Assembly (NCBI GenBank): GCA_036490175.1
Contig: DASXEJ010000136.1
Span: forward strand, 1-44,005
Direction: 5' to 3'
DNA: 44,005 bases
Origin: Pirellulales bacterium
Lineage (GTDB): Bacteria; Planctomycetota; Planctomycetia; Pirellulales; JACPPG01
Positions 37,669 through 44,005 of this stretch are shown piece by piece. Numbering within the stretch: the stretch's first letter is position 1; each line of letters starts with the position of its first letter. A program made the translations under genes and the position numbers. A model generated the notes under the pieces. The model saw nothing but the letters and a program-made list of their open reading frames with translations, did not search any database and was not told the origin of the DNA.

Positions 37669-39177
37669 ATGCCGATCTCCGGTCAAACTGGTCCGACCGA
37701 TTCGCTGAATGCGACGTTCTCTGCGGAGCGACTGCGTCAGGCAGTGCGCCATGGTAGCCGCCGGACGGTGGTGGCCCAGGTTGCCTCACATGTCGTTTCG
37801 TTGATCGTGCTGGCCAGCTTATACCACCTGATTGCGCCGCAGGACTTTGGTCTGATGGGCATGGTCCTGCCGGTGATCATGTTCCTGCGGATCTTCACGT
37901 CGCTGGGCATGAACATCGCTACCGTACAATCTCGCGAGTTGACGCCCGCTCTGGTGTCAACCCTGTTCTGGGCACACTTGGCGTTGGGTTTTGCAACGGC
38001 GTTGGCGGCAGTTGTGATCGCGCCGGCGGTGGCCTGGTTCTACGGCGAACCCGACGCTACCACGGTCACCGTGGCACTTTCGGCCACGTCGATTGCCAGC
38101 GCGCTGGGGCTGCAACATATTGCCCTGCTAGAACGAAACCTGCGGTTGGGTAGCGCCGCCGTAAGCCGCTTGGTCGGACAATTCGCGGGCGGAGTGCTGG
38201 CCATCGGCATGGCAGTTGCCGGATACGGTGTGTGGGCGCTGATCGTACAGCAATATGTGGAGTTGGTGGCTCTGGCGGCGGTCGCATGGTGCTTGGAGCC
38301 GTGGAGGCCACTTCGGCCTCGTGACGGTGAACCGGTGGGCGGTACGCTGCGGTTCGGCGGCTACTTCACGGCCAGCCAGATCGTGCTGCACTTATTGGGA
38401 AACATCGACAAGATCCTGGTCGGCTTTTTGCTAGGGCGCGAAGCGCTTGGTTTCTATAGCCAGGCGTTCACCGTGATGATGAAACCCGTCGTTGTGCTTA
38501 CCACTCCGTTGAGCAGCGTGATGTTGCCGGCGCTATCGCGCAGCGTTCACGACCATCCGCACTATGCCCAGATCGTGTTGGCGTTTCAGCGACTGCTGGC
38601 GGTAGCCGGCTTTCCCGCGGGCGTCGGGCTGATGATCGTTGCCCGCGATACGATGGTCGTATTGGGAGGGGAGAAATGGGCCCCCGCTGGTCCGTTACTG
38701 ACGGCGCTGGCGGCCGCGATTCTGGTCCAGGGATTCGTCATGATGGCAGGTAGCATTTTTATTTCGGCCGGCCATTGGCGCGCCATGCTGATCGGATTGC
38801 TCGCGATGCTCTTGGTGGTCGTGCCGGGTGTGCTCGTCGGCCTGGCCGTCGGACGTGCCTGGGGACACGCGACGCTGGGCGTCGCTTGGGGATACTCGCT
38901 CACCACCTGCCTGGTATTATTCCTTCCCTACATGCTTTTATGCTTGCGGTTGGTCGACGTCTCGGTCGTCGCCTGGGCCAAACAGCTCGTTCGACCGGCG
39001 CTGGCGGCGGTTGGCATGGGCGCCATCGTGCTCGCGGCGCGGCAGGCACTGGTCGGCATTTCCTGGCTGCCCCCCGCGGCGGTGCTGATCTTGGAAATCG
39101 CGGTCGGCGGAGTGGCCTACCTGGTGCTGGCCTGGAGCGAGATCCGCTGGTGCCTGGATCGTCTGCGGCGTTTCTGA
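37669..39177 (+). CDS. Lipopolysaccharide/oligosaccharide flippase (MOP superfamily)
   Basis: A 502-residue polytopic membrane protein with about twelve to fourteen hydrophobic segments, of the Wzx/RfbX-like polysaccharide exporter group. Typical features are a cytoplasmic N-terminus followed by VAQVASHVVSLIVLASLYHLIAP (in part), LGMNIATVQSRELT, FGGYFTASQIVLHLLGNIDKIL, LGREALGFYSQAFTVM and TPLSSVMLPALSR. It should flip lipid-linked sugars across the inner membrane for capsule, exopolysaccharide or O-antigen. No glycosyltransferases are adjacent, so the substrate is unknown. The ATG at 37669 is preferred over 37612 because it leaves a short hydrophilic leader before the first helix. It is convergent with purU. 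Confidence 0.9.
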   Translation: MPISGQTGPTDSLNATFSAERLRQAVRHGSRRTVVAQVASHVVSLIVLASLYHLIAPQDFGLMGMVLPVIMFLRIFTSLGMNIATVQSRELTPALVSTLFWAHLALGFATALAAVVIAPAVAWFYGEPDATTVTVALSATSIASALGLQHIALLERNLRLGSAAVSRLVGQFAGGVLAIGMAVAGYGVWALIVQQYVELVALAAVAWCLEPWRPLRPRDGEPVGGTLRFGGYFTASQIVLHLLGNIDKILVGFLLGREALGFYSQAFTVMMKPVVVLTTPLSSVMLPALSRSVHDHPHYAQIVLAFQRLLAVAGFPAGVGLMIVARDTMVVLGGEKWAPAGPLLTALAAAILVQGFVMMAGSIFISAGHWRAMLIGLLAMLLVVVPGVLVGLAVGRAWGHATLGVAWGYSLTTCLVLFLPYMLLCLRLVDVSVVAWAKQLVRPALAAVGMGAIVLAARQALVGISWLPPAAVLILEIAVGGVAYLVLAWSEIRWCLDRLRRF

Positions 39178-39229
39178 TGAGCCTGATCGGCACGTTGCGA
39201 AGACCGAGCGACGGGGTGGCCTTCCGTAC

Positions 39230-40105
39230 CTACTTCGCGGCCACGACCCGGTGAAAGTGCAGCCGTACCTCTCGATCGACCACGCGCCTCACTCCCTCGA
39301 CCAGGCAGTGCGGTTCGTTGTCTTCCTGACCGAGCCGGATGATGTCATCCAGCGGCATGCCCGGCGGCACGGTGAACGTCGATTGGTAGATGATTTGATT
39401 GCCGGCGTCCAAGTCGGGCACGATGAAGTGGCACGTACAGCCGTAAGTGAGCATGCGGCTGGCGTAGGCCTCGTGGTAAGGACGCATACCCGGAAAGCTG
39501 GGGAGCAGTCCATGGTGCAAATTGATAATTCTTCCGCCGGCATATTTCCAGCAACTCGAGGCAGGCAGAATGCGCATGTAGCGAGCCAGGATTATGTAAT
39601 CGATCTGGTACTCGTCACAAAGCTCGATCATCCGATCGTCGTCGACCGCGCCCTGCTCATTGCCGATATGATGCCAGTCGACGCCGAATTGCTCCCCCAA
39701 CGAGCGACAGTTAGCCCGGTTGCCGATCATCAGCGGCACCTCGGCCTTCACGCGCCCGTCGCGTACGGCGCGCAACACCGCGAGGGCCGGCTCCGGTCGA
39801 ATCGTGGTGCAAATGGCCAATCGTGGTCGCGCCGCGCGTTCCTCCGGAGACCAGACCCGAATCGATAGCGCCGTACGCTGCCCAATTTCGGCCATGGCGG
39901 CGCGCAAATGGGGGAAACGATCCGCCGGCAATTCGATCCGTAGCAGCATCGCAAAGACGCGCTGCTCATCGTGGTCGTACATCTGGATTTCGGAAATATT
40001 CGCACCCTGTCCGGTGACGTAGTGCACGATCGGATCGGCGAGTCCGCAATTATCGGGGCCGACGGCGGTGATGTTGACCTGCATATCAAGCTGTGGGGCT
40101 GACAC
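39230..40105 (-). CDS. purU: Formyltetrahydrofolate deformylase, divergent
   Basis: A 291-residue protein with an ACT domain (about residues 9-85, VGPDNCGLADPIVHYV) and a formyltransferase-fold domain (about 95-285). It should split 10-formyl-tetrahydrofolate into formate and tetrahydrofolate, supplying formate for PurT and balancing one-carbon units. Catalytic candidates are Asn195 and His197 in INLHHGLLPSFPG and Asp233 in DLDAGNQI. The latter reads GNQI where E. coli PurU has GPI, and LLPSFPGMRPYHEAY is closer to glycinamide-ribonucleotide transformylases, so the enzyme is a divergent subgroup. The start is GTG at 40105 or the ATG at 40084; neither has a good Shine-Dalgarno, and the ACT domain is complete with either. 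Confidence 0.88.
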   Translation of the reverse strand: MSAPQLDMQVNITAVGPDNCGLADPIVHYVTGQGANISEIQMYDHDEQRVFAMLLRIELPADRFPHLRAAMAEIGQRTALSIRVWSPEERAARPRLAICTTIRPEPALAVLRAVRDGRVKAEVPLMIGNRANCRSLGEQFGVDWHHIGNEQGAVDDDRMIELCDEYQIDYIILARYMRILPASSCWKYAGGRIINLHHGLLPSFPGMRPYHEAYASRMLTYGCTCHFIVPDLDAGNQIIYQSTFTVPPGMPLDDIIRLGQEDNEPHCLVEGVRRVVDREVRLHFHRVVAAK

Positions 40106-41067
40106 GATTTGGTAGTAATAAAAACGGAGCCGCTTGGTCGATCAGACGGTAAGGCCGCGGCCGGCAGCAAAGCTAACAAGCTGGCCACCCCGCCGAACTG
40201 GCCCCCCAAACGACATACGCAAGCTTAGCACCGTGTTAAGCGAGCAGAAGAGCCGGTCCGGTGTGGCTCGAAGCAAGTTTTGCTCGCCGCGGCGTTCCGC
40301 GCCACGGTATGTGCTGACGGCGCGCGAGGAAACATTGTAGTGACGCTGGCGGGTGTGCAATTCGAGCCGACAGCGGCACGTGCCAGCAGCAAAATGGAAA
40401 GGCGCGCGAAGCCTTGACTGCGGTCCCGGCGGGAATCCGGTAGCGCTCTGGCATTTAGTTGGAGCCGCGCGCGCCTGGTGTCGAGAATACCGTTATCGGC
40501 CGCGGAACCGGCGCATGCGCTCCGTCAAAACGGATGCGGCGCTCATGCGACGGCAACTTATCACCTTGCGGGCTGTCGGCCCGCGTAGCTTGAGCCTGCT
40601 GGTCCATCCGTGGACCCTTCCTTGCATTCTTTTGAAATTCGTTACCAAGACTGCCGTAACAATAATCGCCGCACGTTGTCCGGAACAAGACAAGTTCCCA
40701 CCCGAGCGATTTCCCGCCAATCGACACGACAATGCTAGCAATGCCATGCTAGCCGCCGTCGCTATGAATCGAAGCTGCGATCGATTGACTAAAAATGGCC
40801 TTTTCGACTAAACATAGGCCGCCTTGCGGCCACCCTTTTGAGCGGTAGGCAGATTCCGTTTCACAACGCCTATTCCTCTGCGCCAGACGACCCGTAATGC
40901 ACATCTTCTTTAGTCTGGCATCGAACGAATCAACGAGGTCCTGCTAGCAGCGACTTGGCAGAGTGCGAACTGTCCAGCGCTAATGAGTCCTGAACATTCA
41001 AAGCTCTCTACGCGCGGGGCGGCCGGCGTTGGCACGCTTTTCCAAGACTTGGCCCAGGTGACATGAC
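40106..41067. other. 962-base region without a recognisable gene
   Basis: The longest gene-free stretch in the window, between the divergent purU and desaturase genes. It has small hairpins: GCGGGC/GCCCGC at 40568-40584 and GGCCGC-CTT-GCGGCC near 40817-40832, the latter followed by CCCTTTT. A near-duplicate TGCTAGCAATGCCATGCTAGC lies near 40732. The longest plus-strand frame (40353-40811) has no family features or ribosome-binding site. I recognise no tRNA or other RNA gene. The desaturase ribosome-binding site (AGGTG, 41056-41060) is at its right edge. Confidence 0.55.
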
Positions 41068-42135
41068 ATGCAGTCTGAAATTGCACCAACACGGGTACGT
41101 GCGGGCCGTCGGCTAATTGTTCCGCACGATGCCCAGTCTGGTGCATCGACCGTGCTGGGCCTGCCCCACGCGGCGCCCGCGCCGTCGGCCGATCGATCAC
41201 TCGCCTACCCCTCGACGGCGGCCGGCAGCCGCGTGATGTGGGGCAATGTGGCCGGCGTCGCTGCCTACCATGGCGTGGCGCTGTGCGCCGTGGTGCCTTG
41301 GTTGTTCAGCTGGACGGGGGTGGCCGCCGCTGCGTTGGGACTGTATGTGTTCGGGACGTTGGGGGTGAACCTGTGCTTTCACCGATTACTGACACATCGC
41401 AGCTTCGTCTGTCCGCTGTGGCTGGAACATGCCCTTTCGGTACTGGGCGTTTGCTGCCTGCAGGATACTCCGGTCCGCTGGGTCGTCGCACATCGTGTAC
41501 ATCATCAACACTCGGATGAGCAGCCCGACCCCCATTCGCCGCTCGTCAATTTTCTGTGGTCGCACATGGGTTGGCTGTTTGTCGAAAACCGAGGGCTGAA
41601 TTCCATCGCCGCCTACGACCGCTATGGCCGCGACCTGCTGCGCGATTCGTTCTACATGCGTTTCGAGCGCAATCATTTCTGGCTTTGGGTCAATATCGCC
41701 CAGTTCGTCGTGTTCTATATCGCCGGGGCATGCCTGGGCGGAGCACTGACGGGCACCTGGGCTGGTGCGACACAAATGGGGGCGAGTCTGCTGGTATGGG
41801 GCGTGTTCGTTCGCACTGTGGCCGTCTGGCACATCACCTGGAGCGTCAACTCTGTTACCCACGTATGGGGCTACCGTAATTATGCAACCGACGAAAACAG
41901 TCGGAACAATTGGCTGGTGGCCCTCATCTCTAACGGCGAAGGTTGGCACAACAACCATCATGCCGATCAGCGCAGCGCCGCCCATGGTCATCGTTGGTTT
42001 GAACTGGATGTTACTTACTTGACGATCCGGGCACTTGTTGCCGTGGGCCTGGCGCACAGCTACATCGCGCCAAATCAGCGGACGCTGGATCGCGTCACGG
42101 CGGACGGCATTCCCGCCGACATCGGAATTGACTGA
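41068..42135 (+). CDS. Acyl-CoA/fatty acid desaturase (delta-9 type)
   Basis: A 355-residue membrane di-iron desaturase. All three histidine boxes are present: HRLLTH (105-110), HRVHH (142-146) followed by QHSDEQPDPHSP, and HNNHH (294-298). Helices lie between them (VAAYHGVALCAVVPWLF, ALGLYVFGTLGVNLCF, FVVFYIAGACLGG). It should introduce a double bond into saturated acyl chains, using ferredoxin or cytochrome b5-like electron donors. About 55 mostly hydrophilic residues precede the first helix, longer than in most bacterial homologues. AGGTG lies seven bases before the ATG; an ATG five bases upstream is out of frame. The cold-response regulation common for desaturases is not evident from sequence. 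Confidence 0.95.
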   Translation: MQSEIAPTRVRAGRRLIVPHDAQSGASTVLGLPHAAPAPSADRSLAYPSTAAGSRVMWGNVAGVAAYHGVALCAVVPWLFSWTGVAAAALGLYVFGTLGVNLCFHRLLTHRSFVCPLWLEHALSVLGVCCLQDTPVRWVVAHRVHHQHSDEQPDPHSPLVNFLWSHMGWLFVENRGLNSIAAYDRYGRDLLRDSFYMRFERNHFWLWVNIAQFVVFYIAGACLGGALTGTWAGATQMGASLLVWGVFVRTVAVWHITWSVNSVTHVWGYRNYATDENSRNNWLVALISNGEGWHNNHHADQRSAAHGHRWFELDVTYLTIRALVAVGLAHSYIAPNQRTLDRVTADGIPADIGID

Positions 42136-42364
42136 GCGCAGGTTGCCGCCGTCATCGCACAGGTGGCTAGCCCTATCTTCGGCAAACGCCTTGCCCATCT
42201 GGGACTGAGGCCATCGTGGGTCACGGCTGCTAGCCGCGCGCGGCCCATTTTGCTACCCTAGACGCACCGTGGACTCTGCCGATGACGCTCGCGCCAGCGA
42301 GCCATGCTTGGCAATTCCCCGGCAAGGGCTGTTCCTGGTGTACGATTGAAAAAGGGATGCGTCG

Positions 42365-42808
42365 ATGGAAGCGACCGCCAAACGCAAAATCCGCCGCGAA
42401 GAGCTGCCGGCGGGAGAATGTCTGTGCGATCATTGTCCGGCCAAGTGCTGTCATTATTTGGCCGCGCCGATCGATACCCCGACGACGCACGAGGAATTCG
42501 ACTACATCCGCTGGTATCTGTTGCACGCCGACGCGACGGTGTTTGTCGAAGATGGGAGCTGGTATCTGCTGGTTCACACGACCTGCAAGCACCTGCTGCC
42601 GGACAATCGCTGCGGCATTTACGAAACCCGGCCGCAGATCTGCCGCGACTACTCGACGGATAACTGCGAATACGAGGACGACTGGGTTTACGAGCATTAC
42701 TTTGAGACGTCCGAGCAGGTCGACGAATATGTCGAGGCGATCCTGCCAGACAAAAAGCGGCACAGCTTCCGCAGCCGCAGGCCCCCGCTGCTGCCCATTA
42801 TTGGCTAA
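42365..42808 (+). CDS. YkgJ family cysteine cluster protein
   Basis: A 147-residue protein of the YkgJ/CxxCxxxCC family. Cysteines fall at 19, 21, 24, 28 and 29 (ECLCDHCPAKCC) and again at 74, 83, 93 and 101 (TTCKHLLPDNRCGIYETRPQ, CRDY, NC). The pattern suggests binding of zinc or an iron-sulfur cluster; which is not settled for the family. The function is unknown. The C-terminus is acidic and then basic. A modest GGGAT precedes the ATG. It lies about 100 bases upstream of hisS in the same direction; this neighbourhood could be cotranscribed but I know of no functional tie. Confidence 0.9.
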   Translation: MEATAKRKIRREELPAGECLCDHCPAKCCHYLAAPIDTPTTHEEFDYIRWYLLHADATVFVEDGSWYLLVHTTCKHLLPDNRCGIYETRPQICRDYSTDNCEYEDDWVYEHYFETSEQVDEYVEAILPDKKRHSFRSRRPPLLPIIG

Positions 42809-42914
42809 CGTGAACTGCAGTCGTGGCGCTGTTTGACGGACTGCCCTAAGTGGTAGGGGCGGGCCGCCCTGCATCGAAACCGGCCGCGGCGGCCATCTCT
42901 CAGGACCGACGAGC

Positions 42915-44005
42915 TTGAACCGACCGACACGCATCGAACCGCGCACGCTAAAAGGCTTTCGCGATTATCTGCCCGCCTCGATGATTCCCCGCGAACGGAT
43001 CATCGACACCGCACGGCGCGTGTACCGCTCATACGGTTTCAGTCCCATCGATACGCCGGCCTTGGAATATCTCGACATCCTCACCGGCAAGGGGGGGGAC
43101 GAGACCGATAAACAGCTCTACCGCTTTCAGGACCCGGGCGAGCGTTGGGTGGGCATGCGTTTCGATCTGACGGTGCCCCTGGCGCGGTTCGTGGCGCAGC
43201 ATGCCCACGAATTGGGGATGCCGTTCAAGCGCTACCACATCGCCACGGTGTGGCGCGGCGAGAATACCCAACATGGCCGCTATCGTGAGTTCATGCAGTG
43301 CGACTTCGACACGATCGGAACCCGCAGCGCGGCGTCCGATATCGAGACGATACTGGTGATGCACGATCTCCTACGTGCCATCGGCTTCGAACGCTTTCAC
43401 ATCCATGTCAACAATCGCATGGTGTTGCGCGGATTGCTCGAACGCACAGGACTGACCGAGCAGGCCGTACCGGTGTTGCGTGCGATCGACAAGCTGGCCA
43501 AGATCGGGCCCAATGCCGTCGTGAAGGAAATAATGGAAACCGCAGGAGCGTCGTGGGAGCAAGCTGACACGGTATTGCACTTCGCAACGCTCGCAGGCGG
43601 CGACGAAAAGGTTCTAGCTGAATCAAAAATCCTTGTCACGGGTAGCGAGGTCGGTGAAGCTGGCGTCGACAGACTCTACGAAGTTGTACTGGGCGCTGCT
43701 GCAGGTGGTGTTAGGCGCGAGAATTTGAAGGTTGACGTCTCGATCGCCCGCGGTCTGGATTACTACACCGGTGTGATCTTTGAAACCTTTCTCGACGATC
43801 TGCCGAGCCTAGGCAGCGTTTGCTCCGGTGGACGGTACGATAATCTGGCCGAGCTTTATACGAGCCAGGAACTGCCCGGCGTGGGTGCCTCGCTGGGATT
43901 GGATCGATTGCTCGCCGGCATGGAAGAGTTGAAGATGATCGACCAGGTATCAACGCCGGCCGAAATCTTCATGCCATATTTCGACGCGGATCAATTGCAT
44001 TTTTA
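42915..44005 (+). CDS. hisS: Histidine--tRNA ligase, 3' partial
   Basis: A class II aminoacyl-tRNA synthetase charging tRNA-His; 363 complete codons are present and the frame runs off the right edge. The N-terminus has RTLKGFRDYLP, the usual HisRS opening. It is followed by KGGDETDKQLYRF, RFDLTVPLARFVA (motif 2 region), WRGENTQHGRYREFMQCDFD and the histidine-specific ARGLDYYTGVIFE, then SVCSGGRYDNL and GASLGLDRLLAGM (motif 3). The start must be TTG at 42915, since no in-frame ATG or GTG precedes the conserved segment; AGGACCGACGAGC lies before it. A run of eight G (43091-43098) falls in the KGGD codons, a place prone to sequencing or replication slippage; the frame is intact here. The anticodon-binding domain lies beyond the window. 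Confidence 0.96.
   Translation, partial: MNRPTRIEPRTLKGFRDYLPASMIPRERIIDTARRVYRSYGFSPIDTPALEYLDILTGKGGDETDKQLYRFQDPGERWVGMRFDLTVPLARFVAQHAHELGMPFKRYHIATVWRGENTQHGRYREFMQCDFDTIGTRSAASDIETILVMHDLLRAIGFERFHIHVNNRMVLRGLLERTGLTEQAVPVLRAIDKLAKIGPNAVVKEIMETAGASWEQADTVLHFATLAGGDEKVLAESKILVTGSEVGEAGVDRLYEVVLGAAAGGVRRENLKVDVSIARGLDYYTGVIFETFLDDLPSLGSVCSGGRYDNLAELYTSQELPGVGASLGLDRLLAGMEELKMIDQVSTPAEIFMPYFDADQLHF

Noticed and set aside
40353-40811. 152-codon plus-strand frame in the gene-free region
   Set aside because: No ribosome-binding site, no family resemblance, and irregular composition; more likely chance.
41386-42198. 270-codon minus-strand frame opposite the desaturase gene
   Set aside because: The plus-strand desaturase has all three histidine boxes; the antisense frame has no coherent motif.

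Overview
The window is a stretch of chromosome from a planctomycete, most likely of the order Pirellulales. The evidence is a set of lineage-typical families in one place: two gene pairs of the PSCyt1/DUF1549/DUF1553 and DUF1501 type, a DUF1559 pseudopilin-like protein, two PEP-CTERM proteins, a membrane-anchored Ser/Thr kinase, an FHA protein and a leucine-rich-repeat protein. The DNA is GC-rich, so long antisense shadow ORFs are common. Thirty-two protein genes are called. The first lacks its 5' end and the last (hisS) lacks its 3' end. I recognised no rRNA, tRNA, CRISPR array, insertion sequence or prophage.

Layout. 1-4.4 kb: first DUF1549/DUF1553 + DUF1501 pair. 4.5-6.1 kb (minus): MmgE/PrpD-family protein. 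6.4-8.3 kb: receptor-like Ser/Thr kinase. 8.3-10.7 kb: hemB and hemL, two steps of tetrapyrrole synthesis. 10.7-12.6 kb (minus): an exported PEP-CTERM metalloprotease-like protein and tsaB. 12.7-13.9 kb: LRR protein of twelve exact 22-residue repeats. 14.2-17.4 kb: a metallophosphoesterase, then yidC carrying an extra PDZ-like domain. 17.4-22.1 kb (minus): dnaE and an FHA protein. 22.8-25.5 kb: PEP-CTERM protein with a strong terminator, DUF1559 protein behind a near-consensus promoter, and a 63-residue small protein. 25.8-27.8 kb: folC and a small exported protein. 27.9-29.9 kb (minus): a 100-residue protein with a perfect Shine-Dalgarno and a C-terminal processing protease. 30.1-30.5 kb: hotdog thioesterase. 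30.7-31.9 kb (minus): polytopic membrane protein. 32.0-35.0 kb: second DUF1549/DUF1501 pair. 35.1-36.1 kb (minus): rplM-rpsI. 36.3-39.2 kb: lone pntAA-type gene and a polysaccharide flippase. 39.2-40.1 kb (minus): purU. After a gene-free stretch of almost 1 kb come a fatty-acid desaturase, a YkgJ-type cysteine-cluster protein and hisS.

How the genes work together. Most are single genes or pairs, not long operons. Housekeeping functions (haem, t6A, folate, DNA replication, translation, membrane insertion) are interleaved with planctomycete-specific exported proteins. No defence island or biosynthetic cluster is visible. The best candidates for something under-described are the PDZ-bearing YidC, the small proteins at 25310 and 27857, and the second, haem-less DUF1549/DUF1501 pair with its divergent membrane-protein neighbour. 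Several starts are not ATG (GTG or TTG); these are noted gene by gene.
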